A stretch of 64,000 nt of DNA from an uncultured Acetatifactor sp. (lineage in GTDB: Bacteria > Bacillota > Clostridia > Lachnospirales > Lachnospiraceae), in NCBI GenBank assembly GCA_910577665.1, contig CAJTOJ010000002.1:15848-79847 (forward strand), written 5' to 3'. The translations under genes were made by a program, and so were the position numbers. Below the pieces are notes generated by a model. It saw only the letters and a program-made list of their open reading frames with translations, was not told where the DNA came from and did not search any database. This document shows, piece after piece, positions 52,236 to 61,054 of the stretch; positions within the stretch are counted from its first letter, which is position 1, and each line of letters opens with the position of its first letter.

Positions 52236-53573
52236 GACGCTTTCCCCGGCTCCCTGATTGGCGAACAGAATCACCCGGTAATCCTCCTTCCGCCTAAGAT
52301 GCAGGTAAAGCCTTCCGTTTTTTTCCTCCTCCTGCAGCTGGCAGACAATGGTTGTCCGGCACCCGCTTTCCCATGTCCGGGCATCTGTGTCCAGAAGACG
52401 GTATCCAGGGTACCGGGAACTCTCCTCCTTATCCCATAAAGGCCCTTCTGTCACCAGAAAGCATTCTGCTTCCTGGCACAGATTTGCGAATCCACAGTTC
52501 TCCACTGTCACATACAGACAGTCCTTTTTTACCCATGCCTCCCGCACCCAGAAGCGGTACCCCAGATGACACCCGATGTACGAATAGCCGCTGGCTCCCT
52601 GCCAGCATCCTGCCCTTTCCACCTGCGCTTCCTTCCACAAGTCCAGCTGTTCTTTCTGGTACACACTGTTTAAATAGCTCACATGCATCTGCCCCAGCTC
52701 TCCTGCCGCCTGATCCCAGGATGGCGGTACCTGCCCCAGAAGCACTTCCCCGCCGTTTGGCGTCCGCCCCATATGACGTTCCTGCCAGTCCAGTTCCCCA
52801 AGCCGCTCCCTCTTCCCGCCTTCTGCACCGTATGTCCCCAGATCTGTAACAGAGCCGAATATCCCGTCATTGAACAGCCCCAGCTTTTCTGAAAGTCCCG
52901 GTACAAGCCACCTGCACGCAGCCACACGGCGCCACTGGTCCGGGGTCCGCACCGCCAGAAAGCAATTTCCTCCCATCGCCCTGTACAGACAGTTCAGCAG
53001 TTCGCACATTGCTTCCTCTCCAGAGAATGCCGATCCGTGCATCTCCCCCCAGTTCCCTACAAAGATACCCTGTACCACCAGGATATGAGACACATAGTCC
53101 TGTAGGATAACGCCTGTCTGTTCCATATGCTCCATCACCTGGTCCAGATCTGCAGGCTCTCTGCCTTTGGCCTTCCCCTCCCTGTCATAGACAAACCGCA
53201 GTATCATCTGCTTCTTGTGCTTTCGGAAGAATTCCAGGATATCCCGGATATGGGCCAGAGCTTCCCGGGATAAAGGGCAGGTCCGGAAATTCCCTATATC
53301 AATCAGTACCAGGGCCAGCTCCTCCGTCTTACAGGAAGCATCCAGCCACGTCTCTTCCTCCACCGGCTGCCTGGTACCGGATCGTTCCAGCACGAATGTA
53401 TAAACATGGTACCAGCCAATCCCAGGGTTTCGCAATTCTCTGGTATCTTCCTCCAAGAATGCCTGCCGGAATCCTTCCCTGTTTCCAGATGTTCCCTTCC
53501 TTTGAAAAGCAGTTCCTCCCACAGTTTTTTTCCTGTGCAGGATACTTCCCGCGTCCTTAAATTTTGTCCGCAC
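52209..53573 (-). CDS. DUF4874/DUF4832 protein without membrane anchor (paralog of the converging gene)
   Basis: A 454-residue protein with the same ordered motifs as its convergent neighbour: NPGIGWYHVYTF, QMILRFVYDREGKAKGREP, VVQGIFVGNWGEMHGS, RTPDQWRR, LGLFNDGIFGSVTDLGTYG, PNGGEVL, VSYLNSVYQKEQLDLW, GYSYIGCHLGYRFWVREA. It lacks a signal peptide and anchor, so it is probably cytoplasmic unless the start is wrong. The start is GTG at 53573, inside the end of the GT2 gene (17-base overlap). Glycoside hydrolase or sugar-binding function is inferred from the conserved acidic residues only. Confidence 0.7.
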   Translation of the reverse strand: MRTKFKDAGSILHRKKTVGGTAFQRKGTSGNREGFRQAFLEEDTRELRNPGIGWYHVYTFVLERSGTRQPVEEETWLDASCKTEELALVLIDIGNFRTCPLSREALAHIRDILEFFRKHKKQMILRFVYDREGKAKGREPADLDQVMEHMEQTGVILQDYVSHILVVQGIFVGNWGEMHGSAFSGEEAMCELLNCLYRAMGGNCFLAVRTPDQWRRVAACRWLVPGLSEKLGLFNDGIFGSVTDLGTYGAEGGKRERLGELDWQERHMGRTPNGGEVLLGQVPPSWDQAAGELGQMHVSYLNSVYQKEQLDLWKEAQVERAGCWQGASGYSYIGCHLGYRFWVREAWVKKDCLYVTVENCGFANLCQEAECFLVTEGPLWDKEESSRYPGYRLLDTDARTWESGCRTTIVCQLQEEEKNGRLYLHLRRKEDYRVILFANQGAGESVLLGQFTDG

Positions 53574-54351
53574 TCTTCAGCCCTACCCCCTCGTCCATCT
53601 TCAGTACCTTTACCCGGAACAGGATGATAATCGTACTGTATATCACCCGAAGCATGTACCAGAAAGGTTTCAGTCCGGAATGCATACTCTTCCCCTCTGT
53701 ACGGGCATGCATCACAGCAGGCACCTCCACCACTTTGAATCGGATCAGAAGCATCAGGATCAGCATATTGGCATCCGGGTATTTGTCATCAAACTGGTTG
53801 TATCTGGAATAGTACAGAAAAGCTTTCCGGCTCAGCCCCTGTAAGCCTGTGGTGGGATCCGAGATCCGCTCCTTTGTCATCAGATAGATCAGGATCCGGA
53901 ACAGGGAATAGACCATTTTCTTCGGAAAGGATACCGGAAAGGGGGCGCTTCCCTCCAGGAATCTTCCACCCAGTACAATGTCCGGATACCGCCCTTCCTG
54001 GTCCGCTTCCTTCAGTTTATGGAAAATCACCGGCACATTACAGACATCGTGCTGCCCGTCCCCATCCATCTGGATCACATAGCTATAGCCCCTGCGGACC
54101 GCATATTTATATCCGGTCTGTAGGGCACTTCCATATCCCATGTTATAAGGCTGGGAGATCATGGGGTATTGTAGTTCCTTGACACGCCAGCCTGTGGAAT
54201 CCCTGGACGCATCATTGATCACCAGGATATCCGCCAGGGCCGCGATTTTTTTCCCATCTATCTCCAGCCCTTCGATCTGGTGCAATACTTTCTGTATATT
54301 CTCCCCCTCATTATACGCAGGAATAATGATCAACAGTTCTTTTTTCTTCAT
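53557..54351 (-). CDS. GT2 glycosyltransferase, DPM1-like (polyprenyl-phosphate type)
   Basis: A 264-residue enzyme with LLIIIPAYNEGENIQKVL, DILVINDASRDST, GYGSALQTGYKYAVRRGYSYVIQMDGDGQHD and RISDPTTGLQGLSRKAF, matching short dolichol-phosphate-mannose-synthase-like enzymes. It has no long membrane region of its own, except a weak hydrophobic end. DUF2304 membrane proteins are typically encoded with such GT2 genes, as here two genes upstream. ATG follows AAGGGGG. Confidence 0.88.
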   Translation of the reverse strand: MKKKELLIIIPAYNEGENIQKVLHQIEGLEIDGKKIAALADILVINDASRDSTGWRVKELQYPMISQPYNMGYGSALQTGYKYAVRRGYSYVIQMDGDGQHDVCNVPVIFHKLKEADQEGRYPDIVLGGRFLEGSAPFPVSFPKKMVYSLFRILIYLMTKERISDPTTGLQGLSRKAFLYYSRYNQFDDKYPDANMLILMLLIRFKVVEVPAVMHARTEGKSMHSGLKPFWYMLRVIYSTIIILFRVKVLKMDEGVGLKSADKI

Positions 54352-54398
54352 ATCTACCCCCTTGTTCTCTCAAGCAGCACAAAATGTCGCATGGATGC

Positions 54399-55622
54399 TT
54401 ACGAATCTTCTCCCACTCCTTCCTCCAGCAGTTCCAGCAACAGCCCCATGTGCTGCTCCTGCTTTTTGTACTTGCCCTCCGCTGTCTGTGCCAGCATTCT
54501 TCTCTTCTCCTGATCTTCCATCAATCCTCTGATACAGTCTGCGATTCCCTGAGGTGTCAGCTCACAAAGCACACCATCCTCCCCATCTGTAACCTGTTCC
54601 CGGTTACCATTGCAATCTGAGACAATGACAGCACACCCAAGAGCCTGAGCCTCCTGGATGGCTATGCTCTTCCCCTCAAATCTGGTGGCATGTATATACA
54701 GATCTGTCTGAGTATAATAAGGATACGGATTGGCAACAGCCCCCAACAGCAGGAAATCCTGCTGCAGGCCCAGAGATGCTATTTTCTTCTCCAGGATCTT
54801 CCTCTGATCCCCTTCCCCCAGCACATACCATCTGACCTTACAGCCGGCATCCCGCAGCAGTTTCATGGCATCTATGGCCACATCATAAGCCTTCTGGTAA
54901 GCCAGCCTGCCTACCGTCAACAGCCTGAAGCCCTCATAGCCGTCCGAGAACCCCCCTGGCTCCCCGGCCTTTTTGCGGATTCCTTCCCAGTCCACCAGAT
55001 TGTGGAAAATCCCCATTTTCCCTCCATACTCTGGATAGACTGCCAGAAAATGCTTCTTTACCTCCTCTGACACGGCAAAGATCCTGTCATAGGCGGCAAA
55101 ACATGCCTGGTCCATGTTCCTGGTATAACCGGCACTTTCATAATCTATGTGGATGAAAGCCGCCTTCTTTGACGCCTTTACATGGTCAGCTACATAGTAA
55201 GCGGAAGCACCCTCCAGCCATGCCACCGCCAAGTCGTAGGACTGGCCGAACCTTTCCCCGCCGTCAGAGACAATTCTCCAGAGCAGTTTATCTTTCTGGA
55301 CATTCCCCCGTCTGCGCATATCTCCATAAACAGAGAACAGGTACCGCAGTTTCCGGGACATTTCCCCGTTTCGGAAGAAACATCCCAGCACCCTCCGGGT
55401 CATATTGTGTTTCCCCTTCCCAGAGAGCACGGACTGACAACTATACCTTCTGTTCAGCAGATTCACATGGCCTGGCAGTTCTCCCAGCATCTCCCCCTGG
55501 GCCATCACCACATAAAGGGAAACCTCATAAGCCGGGACATCCAGCCGCCTTAACAGTTCCAGCAGGGCAGTCTCCGCCCCGGCCCGGCCCAGGGTATTAA
55601 CCACAAACAATATCTTTTTCAT
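54399..55622 (-). CDS. GT4 family glycosyltransferase
   Basis: A GT-B retaining enzyme of about 407 aa. It has KKILFVVNTLGRAGAETALLELL at the start, LLTVGRLAYQKAYDVAIDAMKLL, a Rossmann C-half and the EX7E motif in FEGKSIAIQEAQALG. ATG at 55622 follows GGAAGAG and overlaps the DUF2304 gene by 26 bases, so translation is coupled. Donor unknown. Confidence 0.9.
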   Translation of the reverse strand: MKKILFVVNTLGRAGAETALLELLRRLDVPAYEVSLYVVMAQGEMLGELPGHVNLLNRRYSCQSVLSGKGKHNMTRRVLGCFFRNGEMSRKLRYLFSVYGDMRRRGNVQKDKLLWRIVSDGGERFGQSYDLAVAWLEGASAYYVADHVKASKKAAFIHIDYESAGYTRNMDQACFAAYDRIFAVSEEVKKHFLAVYPEYGGKMGIFHNLVDWEGIRKKAGEPGGFSDGYEGFRLLTVGRLAYQKAYDVAIDAMKLLRDAGCKVRWYVLGEGDQRKILEKKIASLGLQQDFLLLGAVANPYPYYTQTDLYIHATRFEGKSIAIQEAQALGCAVIVSDCNGNREQVTDGEDGVLCELTPQGIADCIRGLMEDQEKRRMLAQTAEGKYKKQEQHMGLLLELLEEGVGEDS

Positions 55623-55998
55623 GGCTCTCTTCCACCTCCCTGGCCACCTCATCCAGTTCAGCCATGATATGTTCATTCTCCTGGTTGAGCAGGGATACCT
55701 GCATGGTCAGTTCCCTGACCTTCATGGCAAGCTGGGAGATCATTATGGTACTCTGGAATCCCAGAAACAGCACCAGGACCGCGATTGCAAAGAACACAAA
55801 CCGGGTGCCTGGAGCGATCATATGGATCCACCCTGACAGTACCGGCACTGCTCCCGTCAGAATGAGGGCCAGCCCCAGAATCTCCCAGATCACTGCAAAA
55901 TTCACCGCAATCCTCTTATAGGAATAGGTCCAGAAGCTGACAGACATCAGCAGAACCCCCGCCACTATGATCCCGATCCGAATCATTCCACTGTCCAT
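55597..55998 (-). CDS. DUF2304 membrane protein
   Basis: A 133-residue protein with three hydrophobic helices (about residues 5-25, 35-55, 68-90), then a C-terminal coiled coil (VRELTMQVSLLNQENEHIMAELDEVAREVEES). DUF2304 proteins accompany DPM1-like GT2 enzymes, probably as membrane tethers. ATG at 55998 is 8 nt after AAGGAGG; a GTG at 56007 is too close. Confidence 0.85.
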   Translation of the reverse strand: MDSGMIRIGIIVAGVLLMSVSFWTYSYKRIAVNFAVIWEILGLALILTGAVPVLSGWIHMIAPGTRFVFFAIAVLVLFLGFQSTIMISQLAMKVRELTMQVSLLNQENEHIMAELDEVAREVEESHEKDIVCG

Positions 55999-56078
55999 CC
56001 CATACACCTCCTTTTATGGTTTCCTGTTTATTCCCGCAGACAATGCGTCAATCTGCCATGCCTGCACAGACAGTAAAG

Positions 56079-57536
56079 TCATTTTTTTCGACTTTGTGTC
56101 GTCCTGTCAAAAACTTTCCCTGTAGGCTGTTCCCCGGTACCATGTATCAGCATAGAACCCCGGCAGAATATATGTGCATCCAGATGCCTCTCCATATGCC
56201 GCAACCGGAAATAGGCGAATGTCCAGCCGGTAAACGCTCCCATGACTACTCCCAGGCCATACCACAACTCCGGCAGCCTTGTGGCCAGGATACTGCCCAG
56301 ACACGTGACCAGGCAGAACAAGAGTGCGGTCATGGCTGCCCCAGCCAGATCATCGTAGTAATACAGAAACACAATCTCTGCATACATGAGAAACAAAATG
56401 AAATATCCCGCCACCAGACAGGGATAAATCCGCAGTGTCAGACTGGAGATCCCCAGGTGTGGCAGCACCACTACTGCCACCAGATACACAATGGTAGTGA
56501 TGATAAACTGGATACGCACCAGGTTCATCAGCTCTGTGGACAACTGCCGGAACATCTCCTTCTTGGCACTGTCAATGTCCGCACCCTTCCCTCCAATCAC
56601 CGCCTCGGAATATCTCTTGTACTTGTCATGGAAATACATTTCCACCCTGGAGATGAAGATAATGGTGGTGGAGATATTGGTGAACATGGCCAGACAGGTA
56701 GCCATATCATAGGGCTGGTTACACACAAAGGTCCTCACCACCACCAGCTTCATGTCTGTATTCCAGAACACAAAGTTGTGGATATACAGTCCCAGCACAT
56801 AGAAGAAATTGGCCACCACCAGCAGCCAGTACTTCCGGAAATATCCCAGCACCCGCTTGTAGCGGTTGCTGTTCTTTACAAAATAACGTTTCACCACTGC
56901 CATCTCCAGAAAGGCCGTCAGGAAGAAACCTGTCATCAGTGCAAAGAGCATACTCTCCCGAATGCCCCATTTCATCACAAACCGCAAAAACAGGGACAAC
57001 AGAAAAGCCTCCAGCATTCCCAGCAGGAAAAGCAGGGAGATTTTCTGGTAATCCTTGGCAATGGACAGATAGATCATGGAGTAAAATACCAGCACAAGGG
57101 CAATATAGCCGCAGTATCCCGTAAAAGTATAGAAAACATCCACCTTGCCCACAAAATGCTCCCACAGGCAGAAGGGGATCCCCACCAGACTGGAAAGCCC
57201 GATGTTCAGAAACAGACCCAGATAGTAACAGGGGCGTATGTCCTGGTAGCGCTCTTCAAATATCACATCTGACATATATTTGCTTAAGACGGAGTTGAAA
57301 GGCGCCGCTGTGAGCAGGGAAAATATGAAGATATACAATACCGAACAGGAGAACAACTCCCGCTCCACAAAACCCAGCTGGTCAAACCCCAGGAAATGCT
57401 GCATCAGCAGAATGTTCAGGATTACCACCAGCATGGGGGTCACCGTGGACATGGAACTGTATGCAAATCCTGCCAGAAATGTGGAAATCGTATTTTTTTC
57501 AAATATTTTATTGAGCTTGACACCTATGCCCGCCAT
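56079..57536 (-). CDS. pelG: PelG-like exopolysaccharide transporter
   Basis: A polytopic protein of 485 aa with about 12 membrane helices, of the MOP/Wzx-like type. Blocks such as FLAGFAYSSMSTVTPMLVVILNILLMQHFLGF, ELFSCSVLYIFIFSLLTAAPFNSVLSKYMSD and YYLGLFLNIG recall PelG of the Pel polysaccharide system. It directly follows pelF, the order seen in pel operons. PelG is thought to move the growing polymer across the membrane with other Pel proteins. The basic tail DRTTQSRKK is cytoplasmic. Confidence 0.82.
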   Translation of the reverse strand: MAGIGVKLNKIFEKNTISTFLAGFAYSSMSTVTPMLVVILNILLMQHFLGFDQLGFVERELFSCSVLYIFIFSLLTAAPFNSVLSKYMSDVIFEERYQDIRPCYYLGLFLNIGLSSLVGIPFCLWEHFVGKVDVFYTFTGYCGYIALVLVFYSMIYLSIAKDYQKISLLFLLGMLEAFLLSLFLRFVMKWGIRESMLFALMTGFFLTAFLEMAVVKRYFVKNSNRYKRVLGYFRKYWLLVVANFFYVLGLYIHNFVFWNTDMKLVVVRTFVCNQPYDMATCLAMFTNISTTIIFISRVEMYFHDKYKRYSEAVIGGKGADIDSAKKEMFRQLSTELMNLVRIQFIITTIVYLVAVVVLPHLGISSLTLRIYPCLVAGYFILFLMYAEIVFLYYYDDLAGAAMTALLFCLVTCLGSILATRLPELWYGLGVVMGAFTGWTFAYFRLRHMERHLDAHIFCRGSMLIHGTGEQPTGKVFDRTTQSRKK

Positions 57537-57614
57537 TTTCTTCCATCCTTCCCCTTGCGGTGTTGCTTCGGAACCCGGAATCCTTTCCCATGATACCAGC
57601 CGTCAGAATCCCTG

Positions 57615-59075
57615 CTACAAGACCGGAAGAACACTGTTCTTGTGTTCTTCCCAGACTAAGCCACAGTAATCCGAAAAATCCTTGTAGATCCCTTTGTATG
57701 TCTCTCGCATATGTTCGATCCGGTAGCCAGACATGACCCTTTTGTAGCCGTTTTCCCCCATTTGTAGTCGCATGGGCTTATTCCTTGCCATATCCACCAT
57801 GGCCTGGGAAATCTCCTCCACATTCATGATATGGGTCAGGATCCCCCCTGGTCCGAAGTCATCCTGTTCCCCCAGGATCAGCCCCTGGCAATTGCCCACA
57901 TCCGTGGCAATCACAGGTTTGTGGGCCGCATAGCTCTCCAGAATGGTCAGCGGCTGTCCCTCACTGATACTGGTCAATATGGTGACATCCATCCGGCCAA
58001 GATAATCCCGGATGTCCACCCGTCCTGTAAATACCACATCCCCGGACAGCCCCAGGGTCTCCACCTGCTCAAAACACTCCTTTGCATAAGCCTCATCTTC
58101 ATCACATGGCCCCATGATCCACAGCTTCAGGCGCGGCTCTCTCTCCTTTGCAAAGCTGAATGACTGGATCATGGTCTTCACATCCTTGATGGGTGTCACC
58201 CGCAGGATGGCTCCAATATTCACCCGGTCACCGTCCTCCTGCTTTCTGCCTGGCAGGTTCTGCAGCCTGTCTACCGACACCCCGTTTGGCGTCACCATGG
58301 TCTTGTCTAAAGGACACCCTAACTCCACCTGGAGTTCCCTGGCGTGTTCATACAGGCTGGTGACCAGATCTGCCCTGTGGTAAGCCAGGCTGGACATTTT
58401 CTTGAACTGTTCGATCCAGATGTTTTTGAACAGCCCCTTCACCCATTCGGCCCTGAGCAGCTCTTCCTCCCGCTCCCTGGTGTAGATCCCGTGTTCCGAG
58501 ATAAGAAGTCTGCTGCCGTACAGGGATTTTGCCATGCTGCCCAGGATCCCTGCATAGCCGGTAGCCACACAGTGATAGAGATCTGCCCTGGGCAGTTTCA
58601 TCTTCAATGTGAAGAAAAGCGGCAGGTACACAGAACGCATGGTCCACAGGAAATCGGAAAACACTACCTGGCTGTAATGCAGGTCATAATACTCCCGTAC
58701 GATTGCCAGGAAGTCTTCTCCCATCAGAAGCTTATCCAGGGATACCCTGCACTTCTGGAACAGATCAAACAATGTATCCCAGTCCACATCCTGGTTCATC
58801 ACCAGGCTCCTCATGGCCTGGTATTCTTTCTTGTGGAGTCTCAGCTTCCGCCGCACATTTCCGTCCCAGTCCACATCCTGTAGATACAGCTCATGTACCT
58901 CTGTCACATTCTCCGGCAATTCATAGAGGAATTTCCCCCGCATGGAACGGCTGCCCACAATGGTCAGCAGTACAAATTCCAAATGCGGAAAGGACTGGAT
59001 CAGACCATGCACCCAGCTTGACACACCGCCGGCTATATAGGGATAGCAGCCCTCCACCACGATACAGACCCTCAT
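57615..59075 (-). CDS. pelF: PelF-like GT4 glycosyltransferase
   Basis: A cytosolic GT-B enzyme of about 486 aa that polymerises or extends the Pel-type polysaccharide from a UDP-sugar. The diagnostic N-terminus VCIVVEGCYPYIAGGVSSWVHGLIQSFP, the PelF-type long helical insert (about residues 60-170), ISEHGIYTREREEELLRAEW and the EX7E motif SEGQPLTILESYAAHKP are present. ATG at 59075 is 8 nt after GGAGG and is preferred over ATG 59081. It is followed by pelG after 78 bp. Confidence 0.88.
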   Translation of the reverse strand: MRVCIVVEGCYPYIAGGVSSWVHGLIQSFPHLEFVLLTIVGSRSMRGKFLYELPENVTEVHELYLQDVDWDGNVRRKLRLHKKEYQAMRSLVMNQDVDWDTLFDLFQKCRVSLDKLLMGEDFLAIVREYYDLHYSQVVFSDFLWTMRSVYLPLFFTLKMKLPRADLYHCVATGYAGILGSMAKSLYGSRLLISEHGIYTREREEELLRAEWVKGLFKNIWIEQFKKMSSLAYHRADLVTSLYEHARELQVELGCPLDKTMVTPNGVSVDRLQNLPGRKQEDGDRVNIGAILRVTPIKDVKTMIQSFSFAKEREPRLKLWIMGPCDEDEAYAKECFEQVETLGLSGDVVFTGRVDIRDYLGRMDVTILTSISEGQPLTILESYAAHKPVIATDVGNCQGLILGEQDDFGPGGILTHIMNVEEISQAMVDMARNKPMRLQMGENGYKRVMSGYRIEHMRETYKGIYKDFSDYCGLVWEEHKNSVLPVL

Positions 59076-59155
59076 ACCCATACCCTCCTGCGCACGAAAG
59101 GAGACATATTAACATCTCTTTTCGTGCATTCCAGTCATATTTGTAAGCGCAAAAC

Positions 59156-60991
59156 CTATTGGAAATATCTGTCATCCGAAGGCTTTAGTGTGATCACCAC
59201 TCTGTCTTCCCGGGCCTCAATCAGCCAGGCATCCTCCTCCAGCTGGCTGAAGCTGCCTCCCTCTATGCGTGCAACCGACTCCTTGTGGGTCCGCAGGACA
59301 AACCATACCTTTCCCACATTCCCTGTCACCTGCAATTCGATCTCATCACCTCTGCGGCTGTCCTGGTAATCCATAGCCAGCAGATTGCGGATACGCATAT
59401 CGCACTCTGCTGTGGTAGTTCTGGCAAAGCCCTGATACCTCCTGCCATACGAAGTGAGAATCACAGCCAGTTTGGGTGACATCATCTCCCAGGCATCCTC
59501 CTGGTCTTCTGGGTATGCCACCTTCATCATGTCAAAGGAGGCACTGAAATACCCCAGGGATGTCTCCAGGCATCTGACCAGGAAATCTTTCCTGTCTGTA
59601 TGCGCTATAATATCATCCAAAGTGCTCTGGGCCGTCACATCCTCCACAAACCGGACTACCTCCTCCCGTCCTTCCCCCTGATTTGTGACAACAGTCCTTA
59701 CGGAAGGCGGAATCCCATTCCCCAGGGCTTCCCGGATCTCCTCATCCGTCATGTCCTCCCCATAGAAAGAGGCAAACTCATAACCGCCTATGGCATCCTG
59801 TAAAAAGCGCTGGTCCTCCTGCCATTTTAAGGACAGGGGGGTACCGGACATATTCTGCCCCCACAGTCCCACCTCTGCCTGGCTCTCTCCAAACAGCTTC
59901 AAGTAATATACCAGCTGCTTTCCATCTGGCAGGTTGTCATCCCCGTAGTCAAACTGAGGGGTCATCATACAGGTAGCCCGGTACCTGCCCTGCTCAAAGC
60001 CCATGGTCAGTCCCGGCCAGACAATTTCCTGGAACACCTGCTTCATACTACGGCTATACACCCTCTCCATCTCCTCCTGGTTCTCGTCTGCCAGTCCCGG
60101 ATACCCTGCCAGAATGATATTCTGGGCATTCAGCACCGGATAAATCTCATAGGTATACATCTCCGCTGACATGGCAGATAAAAGCCCCAGGGCCTCCGTC
60201 CCCTCCATATAGGCTCCGTTTACCGCAAAAACACAGGCAGTGCCAAAGCTTTTCCTCCAGACCAGCGCCGGATAGGAATTGGTATTGTCAGTGTCCTCCA
60301 GGATTCCCTTCATGTAGGCTTTGGTACCAGGGCCAAGGACATACCAGGGAAAAACCGTTTCCATCTCTCCCCCTTCCTGCTGGTAAATGGTCTCCCCTCC
60401 CAGCAGAAAACCAGCGCACAGATGGATTGCCTCCACTGTCACCTCAGGCTCTACCACACGGCGTATCCCCAGGAGATTGCGTACTTTGCTGTTGCCTTCT
60501 ATCACAGATACATCCGGCAGGTTGCAGAAAACCAGGTGGGTTCCCTGTTCCACACACTGGAACAGATACTCCACCTCTGCGCTGGAATCCCAGTCCACAC
60601 AGGCAGAATCCAGCACCAGCATCTCCGGCAGTCCTGCCCCTCCTGACCGGCAGTCTGCCAGGGAACCGTATGCTGCCATGTCCCTCTTGGTGTAGGAGAC
60701 CCACTCCCGGGCCACCCCCATAAGAACACTGTCCCTGTCTCCCACCAGTATCACCAGGCTCCTGGCCACCTGGGTCTCTTCTCCTGCCGTCTTGTCCCCC
60801 TCCTCGGAGGTTTCACTCCCCGGCCCAGGCACAAAGAGATTGACCTTGGATGGATAATTCTCCGCTGTCTCCGTATAGGTGTTGACAGCATACGTATTCC
60901 AATAGTCCTTCAGATTGTTGAGGCACATACACAGGAAAAGCAGCACAGACATCAATATGGTAATTGTTAGAAAAATGCGGCGTGATATCAT
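59156..60991 (-). CDS. DUF2194-type membrane-anchored protein of the Pel-like locus
   Basis: A 611-residue protein with one N-terminal transmembrane helix (about residues 7-27) and a large outside part. Residues about 75-290 form an alpha/beta domain resembling glutamine-amidotransferase/BPL folds (SLVILVGDRDSVLMGVA). The next part has TCMMTPQFDYGDDNLPDGKQ, which resembles a degenerate deacetylase motif, and then a C-terminal beta domain. DUF2194 proteins occur beside pelF and pelG in Gram-positive pel-like loci and may stand in for PelA. The deacetylase idea is an inference. Start ATG follows AAGGGG. Confidence 0.65.
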   Translation of the reverse strand: MISRRIFLTITILMSVLLFLCMCLNNLKDYWNTYAVNTYTETAENYPSKVNLFVPGPGSETSEEGDKTAGEETQVARSLVILVGDRDSVLMGVAREWVSYTKRDMAAYGSLADCRSGGAGLPEMLVLDSACVDWDSSAEVEYLFQCVEQGTHLVFCNLPDVSVIEGNSKVRNLLGIRRVVEPEVTVEAIHLCAGFLLGGETIYQQEGGEMETVFPWYVLGPGTKAYMKGILEDTDNTNSYPALVWRKSFGTACVFAVNGAYMEGTEALGLLSAMSAEMYTYEIYPVLNAQNIILAGYPGLADENQEEMERVYSRSMKQVFQEIVWPGLTMGFEQGRYRATCMMTPQFDYGDDNLPDGKQLVYYLKLFGESQAEVGLWGQNMSGTPLSLKWQEDQRFLQDAIGGYEFASFYGEDMTDEEIREALGNGIPPSVRTVVTNQGEGREEVVRFVEDVTAQSTLDDIIAHTDRKDFLVRCLETSLGYFSASFDMMKVAYPEDQEDAWEMMSPKLAVILTSYGRRYQGFARTTTAECDMRIRNLLAMDYQDSRRGDEIELQVTGNVGKVWFVLRTHKESVARIEGGSFSQLEEDAWLIEAREDRVVITLKPSDDRYFQ

Positions 60992-61054
60992 CCTTACACC
61001 CCTTTACAGATCTTCTTATCCATGGCTGCTTTTGCCCGGATAAAGAAGCTTCCG

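Noticed and set aside
42645..55622. Possible horizontally acquired island in the polysaccharide region
   Set aside because: Mixed gene orientation and frequent GT genes suggest turnover, but no integrase, transposase, tRNA or clear base-composition break was seen, so transfer is not claimed.
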